DNA of 64,000 bases from Chitinophaga filiformis. GTDB lineage: Bacteria > Bacteroidota > Bacteroidia > Chitinophagales > Chitinophagaceae. Shown piece by piece: positions 11,901-22,600 of the stretch. Position 1 is the first letter of the stretch. Each line of letters opens with the position of its first letter. Below the pieces are notes generated by a model that did no database searches, had not been told where the DNA came from, and saw only the letters and a program-made list of their open reading frames with translations. Location of the stretch: NCBI RefSeq assembly GCF_900102545.1, contig NZ_FNBN01000010.1, positions 209,445 through 273,444 of the forward strand. Direction: 5' to 3'. Both the position numbers and the translations under genes were made by a program.

Positions 11901-14900
11901 CGCAGGCTTTCATGCCGTGCAATCAGACCGGCAAAAGCCTTTTCCAGTGCAGGCTTATGCAGCTCGCCATGGATGTATACAGGTGCAGTGATATTATATG
12001 CTGTACTTCCTTTCCCCAACCGGTCCATGAACCACAAACGTTGCTGGCCATTGGATACTTCGTAATAATCTGATTCAGGTAATAAAGGAATAGCCTGTAC
12101 GCTGGTATTATCTATCTGCTGAATCACAGTAGCTAATCTGGCAATAGTAGGTTGATCGAACACTACCCGGATATCCACTTTCACACCCAGTTCCCTGGCG
12201 ATCTTCGAGATCACCATCACTACCTTCAGCGAATGTCCCCCCAGCTGGAAAAAGTTATCATTCACGCCGATATGCTTTACATCCAATACTTCTTCCCAGA
12301 TCGCTACCAGCCTTTCTTCCAGCAGTGATGAAGGCGCTACATAACCACCAGATGCACCTCCATGTGGCTCAGGTGAAGGAAGGGCTGCTTTATCCACCTT
12401 ACCGTTCACCGTAAGCGGCAGATGATGCAGGGCGATAAAACGGGAAGGCAGCATATAATCCGGCACCCTGGCCTGTAATTGCTGCATAAGGCTTTCTTCA
12501 GCTTCTACCCCTTTCCAAACCACATAGGCTACCAGCATCTTTTCGCCCTTGCTGTCTTCTGCCACGATCACCGTACTGGCCTGCACGGCTTCACATTCAT
12601 CTATCAACTGCTGAACCTCTCCGGGCTCTATACGATGCCCACGTATCTTTACCTGATCATCCATCCTGCCCATATAAGCGAGATCGCCATCAGGCAGCCA
12701 TTTTCCTTTATCTCCTGTACGATAGATGCGTTGCCCCGTATAAGTACTGATAGTAAACTTAAGACCGTCATCTTCCGGCTGGTGCAAATAACCCTTTCCG
12801 ACGCCCGGACCAGCTATCGTTATTTCACCGGGAATTCCGGGAGGTTGCAATCTGCCATACTGATCCAGTATGAATACCTGCGTTCCTTCAATAGGTTTGC
12901 CAATAGTAATACCGGAAGGATAGAATGGAATCTCCGACACTGTACAGCCTACCGTAGTTTCTGTTGGACCATACTCATTGAAGATGCGAACAGCCGGATT
13001 GATATTGCGCAGGATCCGTATCTGCTCTATGGTAAGCGCCTCACCTCCTACGATCACATGGCTCACATCTGTGCGCTGTATATTCAGGAAAGGCAACAGG
13101 TTAATATGAGAGGGGGTTAATTTTACAGCCCTGATATTACTTCCCTGGTCAAATATCTCGTGCAAGATATCACCGGTCTCATTCCCTCCCATGATATAAA
13201 GCGTATCTCCCCTCATTAAGGTTGAGAATATACTGGTAAGGGTAAGATCAAACCCTACTGCGGTAAAGAATGGGAATGAGAACCCGCTGCTATTATAGAA
13301 ATAATACTGATTGGCCCATCCCAGGTAATAATTAAAATTCCCCCTGGTAATGGCGACTCCTTTAGGCTTTCCTGTGGATCCAGAGGTAAAGATCACATAG
13401 GCCAGGTCTGCTGGCGTAACTGCTACCTGAGGATTGGTATCATCTGTATCCAGATCTGCCATTTGTACATCCAGGGCTATCAGATGGCCACTGAAGACTC
13501 CCATCGCGCGGAACATCTCATTCATATCTGTGATCAGCACTACAGCTGCTGTCTCCTGCAACATATAACTGATACGATCCTCAGGCAATACAGGGTCAAT
13601 TGGCAGGAAAGCTGCTCCCGCTTTCAATATACCCAGCATAGCGATCACCGTCCATTCTGAACGCGCCATCCATATGGCCACACATTGTCCTGGTTGTATA
13701 CCTGCTTTGATCAGGTAATTGGCCAGACGGTTAGCTTGTGCATTGCACTCCTGATAACTCAACTGATGCTGACGGATACTAAATGCCGGTAAGTCGGGAG
13801 CATACAGGACCTGTTCTTCGAAACAGGCGATCAGGTCTTTTTCAGCAGCAATTAAACCGGCGGGTGCCTCCAACAACTGCTGGCGTTCCGTAACATCTGT
13901 CAGTTCAATATCACCAGCTCCCAGGCTATGGTCTTTCATCAGCTGGTCCAGGATCAGGGTAAACCTGCCGGCAATATCGCTGATGAAAGCAGGGTCATAG
14001 ACATGTTCATTGTAGGAAAAATGAGCCGTCAGCTGACGACCGGGAACAAAGGTGATATACAGATCGTAGGTTGTTTCTTCCTGATTGGAAGACAACGCTA
14101 TTGATAGATCTGTATCAGCATTGGTTTCTTCAAACGGGAAGTTCTCAAACCCTATGAAATGATCAAACAATACTTTCCCAGGTCCCGCAGCAGCCTGAAT
14201 ATCTGCCAACTGGGAATACTGGTACATCTGTGATTGCGCCTGTTCATATTGCACCTGGCGACACAGTTCCATCAGCGACCGGTTCCCTTTCACCTGCACC
14301 CTTACAGGGATCACATTAATAAATAATCCTACGATCCTCTCTACATCTTCTATTTCAGGTGGCCTGCCGGAAACAACCACACCAAATACGACGTCTTCCT
14401 GCAAGGAATAACGTCCCAATAAAGTAGCCCAGGCTACCTGCACCACGCTGTTCAATGTCAGCTGTTCGTTAGCTGCCAGTGCTGCCAGTGCCGTCGTTTT
14501 TTCAGCTGATAGCTGTATGGTGTGCTGTGCTTTTTTATAAGCATGCCCCTTTTTCTTTTTCCCGGGTAATGTAGCCAATGAATCATATCCGGAAAGATAT
14601 TCCTGCCAGTATTTGTCCGCGCCTGTTTTATCTTTCTCCATGATCCAGCGGATATACTTACCATAAGGTACAGCTGTATGCGCTGTCACTTCCTTCGTGC
14701 CGTACAGTTCCATAAACTCATTGGCCAGTATGGAAGATGACCATCCATCCATGATAATATGATGATAACTCCAGTTGATCTCATACAGTTCTTCTGCCAG
14801 CTTCAATACGCTTACCCGCATCAGCACATCATGCACGAGGTCAAATCCTCTTTCTTTATCTGCATAGCGGAGGGATGCTGCTGCAGCCTCCACATCTGTC

Positions 14901-17900
14901 TCTGCTGAAAGATCAGTATATACAAAATCAACTTTCCTTTCTTTGAGAATGACCATTACCGGTTGTCCGACAGTTTCATCCTCAAAAAGCGCCCGCAATA
15001 TCTCATGGCGCAGGAATAGCAGATCAAATACCTGCTGCACTTTTGAAGGCACTAGTCGTCCCTTCAACCGATAGCTTTGCTGCCGGAAGTATGCATCATC
15101 TGACCGCGAGGATTGCTTACTATGGAAAAACAATCCTGCCTGTAACGGAGAAAGTGGTAAAACATCATCAACAGGATACCGCTGTTCAAGCGAGTGAATA
15201 ATATGGTCAGCGAGCCCCGTCAGTGTGTACTTATAGGCTACCGTTGCAGGCTTATTACAGGCATGTGCAATATCCAGCAATACTAATCTGATCTCTTCTC
15301 CAATACGTTGAATGGCTTTCCTGCTGAAACGGGCCATATCATAATTGAATTCGACCGTCAGCTGCGCACCACTCAGCACTGATGTAATATTCAACGGGAA
15401 GGCGCCCTGGTTTTCCGGATCACTTTCCATACCTCTTTCCTCTTCAGCAAATTGGAATGGACCATCATCCTCACCGGTATGGAATTGTCCCAGGTAGTTG
15501 AAGCAAACCTGCGGTACATTATTCAGGGGTTGATTGTCCAGGTATTTCAGGATACCATATCCCACACCTCCGGAAGGGACCTGCGCTAAAGTATGTTTAG
15601 TTGCCTTTAAAAGTGCGATAGGATCTGTTCCCTTTTCTGCATCGAGTACCAATGGATAAATACTGGTGAACCAGCCTATTGTTCTGGAAATATCCATCCC
15701 CGGTATAATATCTATACGACCATGCCCTTCCACTGCCAGCGCTACTTTTTTCATATCGTATACCAACGAAAGACCTTTGGATACAGCAGCCAGCAAGGCT
15801 TCATTCATCGTAGCGTCACAGCGTTCATGCAATCCGGTGCGTAATAATTCTGTCACAGTAGTATCCAGTGTAAAACTGAGACTATCTCTCTCTACAGATC
15901 CATCACCAGCCTTCAATGGAATCCCGGCAACACTTGCTGCTTCATCCTGTGCCTGCCAGTAGGAAAGCTCTTCCTTCACCACGGGAGCTGTTGCATATTG
16001 TTGTAAGGCTGCAGACCATTGCAGCCAGGCATTGGATGGCGTGCCTAATGTCATCTGATCTTTTCTCTCACTTTGTGCTATCAGCGTAGCCATATCCTCC
16101 AGGAAGATGCGCCATGATACGCCATCTGTAATTAAATGATGCATCACGATCAACAAACGATCCGCATCTGCCATTCGGAATAATCCCACACGCAACAGAG
16201 GGCCTGTAGTAATATCAAAAGATGCCTGTAGGGCATTCGCATGTTTTCTTAATTCAGCAAAGGGATATGCTACTTCCCGAAGATCAGTTTCCTCCAACGT
16301 AAAAGGAGCATACTGTCCTGATACCACCTGCATCCATTGCTGGTCTTCTTTACGAAAAGTGACCCTGAATACATCATGATGTGTGGTAATAGTATCAAGT
16401 ACCGCTTTTATAAGCCCTGTTTCAAACCGTCCCTTTAAAAGCACCGACTGATTAAAATGATGTACATTTTTGAGCGTTCCATGTAACAACCATGATTGTA
16501 CAGGAGTAAGACCAGCAGCTGCAACGGTCTCATAAGATGTCATATTTTCAGATTGTCCCACAGCTGTATTTTTAATCAGCTGTTCCAGCTCTGGATATCT
16601 GAACACATCAAAGACCCTGATAGCAATACCTTCTTTCAACAGTTTTGATACGAGCTGGATAGCCTTTATAGAATCGCCGCCCTTACGCAGGAAATTATCA
16701 CGAAGGGATACAGGATCATAACGCAACACTTCTTTCCATGCTTTGGCAAAAATAAGTTCACGTGGAGAGGAAGGTTCTGATATGGCGCTTCCTTCCTGTA
16801 CCTGCAGTCGAGGATCAGGTAGTTGTTTCCTGTCTATCTTGCCATTGGGTGTCATTGGAAACTGCGCAAGATGGATCAATACAGCAGGGATCATATAAGC
16901 GGGAAGAAAGCGTTCCAACTGTTGCCGGAGACTGACCGCCTGCAGCTCCTGTCCTGTGTAATAGGCAGCCACGTGATCACTGCCATCATGTTTGTAAGTG
17001 ATCACTAAAGCATTGCCGATACCGGGTATTCTCTTCAACACCTGCTCTATTTCCTGCAGCTCCACTCTATATCCCCTGATCTTTACCTGGTGATCTTTTC
17101 TTCCTGTGAATACAATATTTCCATCGTGTTGCCAGCGTGCAAGATCACCCGTTTTGTACAGGCGCAGGCCTGGCACCAGCGGATGAGTAATAAATTTCTC
17201 TGCTGTTAAATCAGGAGCGCCAATGTATCCTTTGGCCACACCGGCGCCAGCTACACAAAGCTCTCCCTGCACACCAGCCGGCACTACATTACCAGCTTCA
17301 TCCAGTATATATACCTGGTTGTTGGTAATGGGTCTTCCTATTACAGGAAAATCTCGGAAATGGCTAACACTGGTGGCATCAATGCGTGTAAAAACAGTGC
17401 CAATGGTTGTTTCAGTAGGACCATAGTGATTTACGAAAATGCAATCAGGATGGGCAGATAAATATTTTTCAGGGAAAGCAGGAGATAGCATTTCTCCACC
17501 GGAAACAATCAGGCGCAGGGAAAATCCCGCTACTACCTTCTCAAATTCAGGATGGTTCACTATCAATCCAAGATGGGAAGGCGTTAGCTTTATATAAGTG
17601 ATCCGATTTTCTGTAATAGCGTCTGCCAGCGTTTCCAGGCTCCACTGCTCTGAATCCGACAATATGTACATTTTTGCACCTGCATACAGGGAAGACCACA
17701 AAGTAGTATAGACCAGGTCAAAAGCAATGGAAGAGAAAATAAGTGTGCTGTCATTCGCATTGATGGAAAATTCGCGTACAAGCCACTGCAGGTAATTTGC
17801 AAGATTAGCATGTGTAACCTCTACTCCTTTGGGTTTGCCGGTGGTACCGGAAGTATAGATACTATAGCATACCATCTCCGGAGATACTATTATCCCGGGG

Positions 17901-19615
17901 GTAGTAGTAGCATATTTTGCTGCTGCCGCCAGCAAGGCAGCAGGGGTTGTTACAACAGTGTGGTCACTGGTATGAGCCTGAGCAGTGATTAGCAATTTTG
18001 CATGACTATCTTCAATGATATACTGTAAACGCTCTCCAGGTAATGTCATATCTGCCGGCACATAACTGCCACCAGCTTTCAGGATACCCATTAATACCAC
18101 CATCATATCCGCACTACGTGGTAACTGTACGACAACCTTATCACCGGGTTGTAAGCCATGGCTTTCTACCAGACAATGTGCCAGCTGATTGGCCTGCCCA
18201 TCCAGCTGCTGATAAGTGAGGGTAGTATCTTCATACACAACAGCTATTCCTTGAGGGCGCTCTTTTACCTGTGCCATCCATGCCTCCGGCAAAGTCTTTT
18301 CAACAGGTACACCGCTTAGTTCTTTACTAAAATGATGTACAATAGTCTCATACTCTCCGGGGAAAATATCCTGTGCTTGAGCTACGGTAGTTATACGACC
18401 ACTCACTACACCAGACAACAGCTCTTTCAGGGAATCCACCAGTGCATGTACATTCACTGAAGGCACATTCTCAGGCTCATAATAGCACACCAGTGAAAGA
18501 CGATCTGTACCTTGCTGACAATTCAATGCCAGTAAATTCCTGTCAGCATAACTATATGTATCACCTATACGATACTTTGTACGCCACGCAACAGGTATCC
18601 ATGTCCGCCCATCTGTAAAGCCAAAACCAGCTTTCGTAAAGGAATACGCTCCTTTCAACAGGGAGGTAACTTCATCAGGTGCATACATATCCTGCCATTG
18701 CCTTATTTCTTCCAGTTTACCGGCCAGTAAGCCGATCACTTCCAACACAGACTGTTCCCGGCTGATAGCTACCCGTAGCGGCAATATCTGCGCAAAAGGA
18801 CCACTGATCTTTTCAAACGCTTCATAACTCCGGCAACTTTCTATCTTCCCCAGATCAGGATCAGCATGGGCCGTATACCTGCCCAGCAACAAATACCAGC
18901 ATGCCAGTAATACCTCTTCAGTCTGCAACTGTTGCTGATCACAAAAGGCATGCAGTTCCTGCAATAAACTGCCGGTAATGCCTGTTGTATATGTAGCCGG
19001 ATGAACAGGTGGTTGATGCAGCGTATTGGCCTGAAAAACATATCGCTGCTGCTGAATGTCATTATCTTTCCAGAAAGCACGTGCATCTTCATCACCTTCT
19101 TCCAGCAACTGATTGTGCCATTCCGAATATTGGATATATGATGCTACGTTATCCGTAGCAATGTCTTCCCCGGTCTCATACCACGCAATCAGTTCTTCGA
19201 CAATATGCTGTAGTGTGATCAGATCTCCGGACATGGCTGATATACCCAATACCAGGACAGATTGCCCGTTTTCTGCTAATAACAGCGTTGCCGCTATTGT
19301 TGCTTTGCCGGCAACAATTTCCCGGATAGCAGTACTTACTGCTTCATCAAGTGCTGTAACCGATCTTATTTCCAGGATAAGCTGCATTTCCTCCGCCACC
19401 TGCTGACAGGCAAACGCTACATAGGGGCTGCTGACAAATGCTGTCCGGAAAATATCATGCCGTGATACAATGCGGTTCAGGGCTGTGGCCCAACGTGCTT
19501 TATCTGGTGTACCAGACAGGTAGATACTACATGCATGGCCCATTCCTTCCTGTCCGGCGGCAGCCAACGTCATTAGCCTCCTTTGTAAAGGAGAAACTTG
19601 AAATATATTTTCCAT
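8921..19615 (-). CDS. NRPS-E, three modules (D-hydroxyAsp, Asn, unknown)
   Basis: 3564 aa. Order: a condensation-like N-terminal domain (about 1-430) with SAMSGD at 126-131 where the HHxxxDG motif should be; A10 (YTSGTTG at 587); PCP10 (GGDS, S982); epimerase (HHLITDGVSW at H1159, NYLGQF motif); DCL-type C11 (HHIIMDGWS, H1618); A11 (FTSGSTG at 2076); PCP11 (GGHS, S2462); C12 (HHIVSDGWS, H2650); A12 (YTSGSTG at 3122); PCP12 (GGHS, S3504); short acidic tail. Codes: A10 DLTKVGHIG, the classic Asp code; A11 DLTKIGEVG, one conservative change from the classic Asn code; A12 DGDFIGVVY, not recognised. The E domain followed by a DCL C domain is internally consistent with a D residue at position 10. 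The preceding gene ends with a C domain and a TauD-type hydroxylase, so the Asp on PCP10 is the likely hydroxylation substrate and the N-terminal domain matches the 'interface' domains described for siderophore Asp beta-hydroxylases. Starts 19 bp after NRPS-D. Confidence 0.95.
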   Translation of the reverse strand: MENIFQVSPLQRRLMTLAAAGQEGMGHACSIYLSGTPDKARWATALNRIVSRHDIFRTAFVSSPYVAFACQQVAEEMQLILEIRSVTALDEAVSTAIREIVAGKATIAATLLLAENGQSVLVLGISAMSGDLITLQHIVEELIAWYETGEDIATDNVASYIQYSEWHNQLLEEGDEDARAFWKDNDIQQQRYVFQANTLHQPPVHPATYTTGITGSLLQELHAFCDQQQLQTEEVLLACWYLLLGRYTAHADPDLGKIESCRSYEAFEKISGPFAQILPLRVAISREQSVLEVIGLLAGKLEEIRQWQDMYAPDEVTSLLKGAYSFTKAGFGFTDGRTWIPVAWRTKYRIGDTYSYADRNLLALNCQQGTDRLSLVCYYEPENVPSVNVHALVDSLKELLSGVVSGRITTVAQAQDIFPGEYETIVHHFSKELSGVPVEKTLPEAWMAQVKERPQGIAVVYEDTTLTYQQLDGQANQLAHCLVESHGLQPGDKVVVQLPRSADMMVVLMGILKAGGSYVPADMTLPGERLQYIIEDSHAKLLITAQAHTSDHTVVTTPAALLAAAAKYATTTPGIIVSPEMVCYSIYTSGTTGKPKGVEVTHANLANYLQWLVREFSINANDSTLIFSSIAFDLVYTTLWSSLYAGAKMYILSDSEQWSLETLADAITENRITYIKLTPSHLGLIVNHPEFEKVVAGFSLRLIVSGGEMLSPAFPEKYLSAHPDCIFVNHYGPTETTIGTVFTRIDATSVSHFRDFPVIGRPITNNQVYILDEAGNVVPAGVQGELCVAGAGVAKGYIGAPDLTAEKFITHPLVPGLRLYKTGDLARWQHDGNIVFTGRKDHQVKIRGYRVELQEIEQVLKRIPGIGNALVITYKHDGSDHVAAYYTGQELQAVSLRQQLERFLPAYMIPAVLIHLAQFPMTPNGKIDRKQLPDPRLQVQEGSAISEPSSPRELIFAKAWKEVLRYDPVSLRDNFLRKGGDSIKAIQLVSKLLKEGIAIRVFDVFRYPELEQLIKNTAVGQSENMTSYETVAAAGLTPVQSWLLHGTLKNVHHFNQSVLLKGRFETGLIKAVLDTITTHHDVFRVTFRKEDQQWMQVVSGQYAPFTLEETDLREVAYPFAELRKHANALQASFDITTGPLLRVGLFRMADADRLLIVMHHLITDGVSWRIFLEDMATLIAQSERKDQMTLGTPSNAWLQWSAALQQYATAPVVKEELSYWQAQDEAASVAGIPLKAGDGSVERDSLSFTLDTTVTELLRTGLHERCDATMNEALLAAVSKGLSLVYDMKKVALAVEGHGRIDIIPGMDISRTIGWFTSIYPLVLDAEKGTDPIALLKATKHTLAQVPSGGVGYGILKYLDNQPLNNVPQVCFNYLGQFHTGEDDGPFQFAEEERGMESDPENQGAFPLNITSVLSGAQLTVEFNYDMARFSRKAIQRIGEEIRLVLLDIAHACNKPATVAYKYTLTGLADHIIHSLEQRYPVDDVLPLSPLQAGLFFHSKQSSRSDDAYFRQQSYRLKGRLVPSKVQQVFDLLFLRHEILRALFEDETVGQPVMVILKERKVDFVYTDLSAETDVEAAAASLRYADKERGFDLVHDVLMRVSVLKLAEELYEINWSYHHIIMDGWSSSILANEFMELYGTKEVTAHTAVPYGKYIRWIMEKDKTGADKYWQEYLSGYDSLATLPGKKKKGHAYKKAQHTIQLSAEKTTALAALAANEQLTLNSVVQVAWATLLGRYSLQEDVVFGVVVSGRPPEIEDVERIVGLFINVIPVRVQVKGNRSLMELCRQVQYEQAQSQMYQYSQLADIQAAAGPGKVLFDHFIGFENFPFEETNADTDLSIALSSNQEETTYDLYITFVPGRQLTAHFSYNEHVYDPAFISDIAGRFTLILDQLMKDHSLGAGDIELTDVTERQQLLEAPAGLIAAEKDLIACFEEQVLYAPDLPAFSIRQHQLSYQECNAQANRLANYLIKAGIQPGQCVAIWMARSEWTVIAMLGILKAGAAFLPIDPVLPEDRISYMLQETAAVVLITDMNEMFRAMGVFSGHLIALDVQMADLDTDDTNPQVAVTPADLAYVIFTSGSTGKPKGVAITRGNFNYYLGWANQYYFYNSSGFSFPFFTAVGFDLTLTSIFSTLMRGDTLYIMGGNETGDILHEIFDQGSNIRAVKLTPSHINLLPFLNIQRTDVSHVIVGGEALTIEQIRILRNINPAVRIFNEYGPTETTVGCTVSEIPFYPSGITIGKPIEGTQVFILDQYGRLQPPGIPGEITIAGPGVGKGYLHQPEDDGLKFTISTYTGQRIYRTGDKGKWLPDGDLAYMGRMDDQVKIRGHRIEPGEVQQLIDECEAVQASTVIVAEDSKGEKMLVAYVVWKGVEAEESLMQQLQARVPDYMLPSRFIALHHLPLTVNGKVDKAALPSPEPHGGASGGYVAPSSLLEERLVAIWEEVLDVKHIGVNDNFFQLGGHSLKVVMVISKIARELGVKVDIRVVFDQPTIARLATVIQQIDNTSVQAIPLLPESDYYEVSNGQQRLWFMDRLGKGSTAYNITAPVYIHGELHKPALEKAFAGLIARHESLRTTFLMEDDILYQQIHPVDTFNFNIGYNDLLTVEHKEAAAIRILEEAMNTSFHLEKGPLFRVQLVQLQQQKSLLIISMHHIVSDGWSMEIMIHELRSLYLSFVTGIPANLDPLPIQYKEYAAWQNLQLRESHMQDHRNFWLQKLEGELPLLELPTDVSLSKEQSSEGRTVKILFSQQESEILHKLGEEHQASLFMTLVTAVKALLYYYTGQQDLIIGIPVSGRDKAELESMIGFFVNMLPIRTKIGDEDTFSALLEKVRFNILEAFDHQVYPFDRLVEELDQPRNNFHSPVFDVIISLQHSLFTNNHTAVPGDIHIEPFELPSNLSKYHLSFNFSATDEQLQLELQYNTGLFHDDRIRNMISHLKQLFLSVAANTHIPLQDINYLSPREMTILESFSGNTPFPYPSTASIHSLFEATANQYPEATAVVCEDRTLSYRMLNSLTNKMARALRTTFGAKVQDRILLRMQPGENMLACILAVLKAGGTYVPIDPAYPDENVRFIMEDAGAVLQIIDGDKEGTLSVAALLAASETYPDDNGVCDVTADDIAYIIYTSGSTGIPKGVMVPHRGVVRLVTGNVVPRTVYGKQALLASSFGFDGSVDSIYDTLLHGGTLHIVSKDLLLSIAALEEYIKQQRIETMFIPTALFNLLIEHAPAIGRTMDWIIFGGEEASVWHVRKCLAEAGPQFVLYNVYGPTENTVYSTICAMTDVSQPVTIGKPVSNTSVFIFDKGLRPVPVGVDGEIYLGGAGLAAAYLKRDELTKEKFIVHQGMRLYKTGDKGRWSPTGDVIFRGRIDRQVKIRGFRIEPGEIEYAIKQLPGIQHVTVAVQGAGIEKALVAWLVMEPGMPAPDLKQALAERLPFHMIPAAVAVIAEVPLNVNGKVDLSRLPAPEMAPLKQYVPPVTATEQLLAGIWEDVLGIRPIGIHDDFFDIGGHSLKATQIIARIVKMTGLHIDLRKFFGQPNICQLAMLMDQLQSEAPVATAARGEQEVEEFFL
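18326..19615 (-). other. Interface-like, non-catalytic C domain of NRPS-E
   Basis: The first ~430 residues of NRPS-E have condensation-domain layout (SPLQRRL at the start, RHDIFRTAF, a YIQYSEWHNQL segment) but the active-site stretch reads ISAMSGDLITL with no histidine pair, so it cannot catalyse condensation by the usual mechanism. The functional C domain for this position is the second C domain of NRPS-D (HHIISDGWS). In published siderophore systems such catalytically dead C-family members ('interface' domains) occur in Asp-loading modules and recruit a TauD-type Asp beta-hydroxylase. Here the adjacent A domain has an exact Asp code and a TauD domain ends the previous protein, which is the same combination. 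Boundaries are approximate. Confidence 0.75.
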
Positions 19616-19634
19616 AGATCTGTTCTGTGAAGGA

Positions 19635-22600
19635 TTACGCTATAGGGGTAGACTGTGGGTTAAACATGGCAACCGCTATCTTTCTGTTGCCTTTATAAGG
19701 GTTACGACCGTGCGCCATTAACATGTTGTCCAGTAGCAATGCATCTCCCTTCTCCCAGGGAAACGAGATCTTCGCTGCTTCAAACGCTGACACGATTTCC
19801 TGTATGGTAGCTGCTTCTACCGGCTCGCCATTCCCATAATAGGTATTGAACGGTAATTCTCCGGCGGCCGATAACACCTCATACATGGATGACTCTATCA
19901 TATGCTCATTATAAAAAAAGCAATGATTGAACCATACTTCTTCCTGTGTAAGCGGATGCTGTTGCACAGCTGGCAATGTCCATTCTGTATGTAAATGATC
20001 ATCGCTTTTCCATTCGTATGCGATCTTATTGGCAATAAAATGCTGCGCTGCTTTTTCTTTCTCATTGGTCTGGAACACCTGTTGCCAGGAAAGTCCTACT
20101 CCCGGCCGCATGTTCCGCACATATTTTACACCGTTGGCCCTGAACTTACGGCGTGTTTCTTCACTTAATAACTTCCATACCTGCCTCACGTCTGCTACCG
20201 GCGTTTCACCTCCTTCTTCAGAAGGTATGAGACAACAGAACATAATATGCAAAGGCCATTGAAAAGAATAAGACAGTTCATTGTGCATATGTATCACCTG
20301 ATCACTCGGATGATCTGTAGAGGTATATAATGCACCTGTCAGCGCACTTCTGGGAGAGGTCTGGTCAAAATAGCGCAGCTGTTGTCCGCTAAAACTATCA
20401 GCAGTTTCCTGCACCCGCTCATTGGTGTCTACATTAAACCCTCTGAATAATATACCGCCATATTCAGCCAGCCACTTATCTACAGTTGCTCTGTTACTAT
20501 CCAGCCACCTTGGAAGATTCACGCCCGGCATAGCTGCTGTTACCAGCTTCAGGCCACCACCATTTCCAGGGATCACAGACTCGCGGATGATGCTTTTTTC
20601 TGCAGCAGGCTGCGTCTGAATGTTAAAGAATTTTTCAAGATTCTTTTTCTTGGTTTCATTCCTGTTCATTGTAGTTAATTTTTTATGCGCTGCCACCAGC
20701 ATATCTGTGATCAAATGGATCTCACTATCGGGCTGATGAACAAAATGATGGATCAACTGACCCAGGTCGTCTGTCATTGAGCTGGCCGTTTGTGGCCTGA
20801 AAAGTCCTTTATTGAATGACAGCACTACGCCGATGGCGCCGGCCGTATCTTCCCATGCATGTATCCAGCAATCAGATTTTACAGTGCCGGCACCGTCTGT
20901 ATAGGGAAGTACCGTGTAGTCGCCTTGTTCATACACCTGCTCCACATCTCCATGCCCAATGGTATTCAACCAGGTAAATCCTACATCAAACAATGGCAGG
21001 CGGTTCTCATATCGCTCATATTGCAGTTTGCTGAGCAGGAGGTCAAAAGGGTAATCCTGGTGATCAAATGCATTCAGCGTATTTTGTTTCACCTGTTCCA
21101 GCAATTCCCTGAAGGATATATTAGCATCTAATTGTACACGTAGGGCCAGAGTATTCATATAACACCCGATCTGATCTTCCAGCTGCAAATGGTTCCGCGC
21201 CGCTACGGGTGAGCCTATGACCAGGTCTGTTTGCCCTGTATATCTGTATAAGAAAACATAGATAGCGGACAACAATATCATATAGGTACTGGAACCTGTG
21301 GCGGTTGCCAGCATCTTTATTTTCTCTGCTGTTACCAGGTCCAGCTCCAGCTTGAAATCTATTGCCTCAAATGTCTTTTTCTCTGCCCGGGGAAAGTCTA
21401 TGGGAAGTTCCAGCATTGGTACAGGTCCGGCAAATTGCCGCAGCCAGTATTGCAGTTGTTCTGCCGCTATAGTACTACGGAGGAACGATTGTTGCCATAC
21501 CGCATAATCTTTATACTGTAAGGAAAGTGGCGACAGGGAAGGCGCTTCCCCTTTCCTGAAGTGATCATATAATAACACGAGCTCATTCAGGAAAATATCT
21601 TCTGACCATCCATCTGAAATAATATGGTGCGATACCATCAGTAGCAGGTATTGTGTGGCTGTTACGGGCAAAATATCCACACGCAACAACACTCCTTTCT
21701 CCAGGTCAAATGGTTGCCATACAATATCATTCACGGTAATAGCCTCACCTATTGCATGTACGCTGAAATATGGCGCCACTTCCGCCATGGGGATCACCTG
21801 CTGATAGGGAATACCGTCCAGTTCAAAGAAGCGTGTCCTGAGTATTTCATGCCGGTCGATAATAGTGAACAATGCCTTTTCTAAAGCAGCAGTATCCAGT
21901 TGTCCGTTAAATACATACTTCATCGGCATGTTATACGCCATACTGTTCTCATATAGTCTTTCCGAGATCCAGATGCGTTGCTGGGCATTTGACAGCGGAT
22001 AATAAGTAGCTTCCGGTGCAGGTTGCAGCGCAGGCAGCTTTTCCACAACAGACGCTTCGATCAGTGCCGCCTGCTGCCGGATGGTAGGGTTAATAAAGAT
22101 ATCTTTCAATGCCAGTCTCACTCCGAGGTCATGATAGATCCTGGAAGTCATCTGTATTGCTTTCAGCGAATGGCCTCCGCTCTCAAAAAAGTTGGAGTGT
22201 ACACCGATAGCTTCCTTGTTAAGCACCTGTTTCCATATCTTTTGCAACTGCATTTCCAGGTGTCCTTCCGGCAGGGCCAGCACTTCTGTTGCTGTGATCT
22301 CATCAAGTCCGGGCAGGGCTTTTCTATCTACTTTGTCACTCAATCCTGTAGGGAACTGTTCCATCACTACATATACCGGCGGCACCATATGGTCTGGCAG
22401 TTTCTCTGCCAGGTATTGCCTGATGATTTCGATGAGCTGCCGCTCGCTCATCTCCTGATCTGCCGGGAGCAGATAAGCAACTAATTTCTTTTCTCCCTCT
22501 TTTCCCGGTTGCAGCAATACGACGGCATCCTTTACAAAATCATGCTCCCTGCATACGCTTTCAATTTCTGCTACTTCTACTCTGAAACCCCGGATCTTTA

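Noticed and set aside
12479..13120. 213-codon plus-strand reading frame within NRPS-E
   Set aside because: Antisense shadow of an intact synthetase with all expected motifs in the minus-strand frame.
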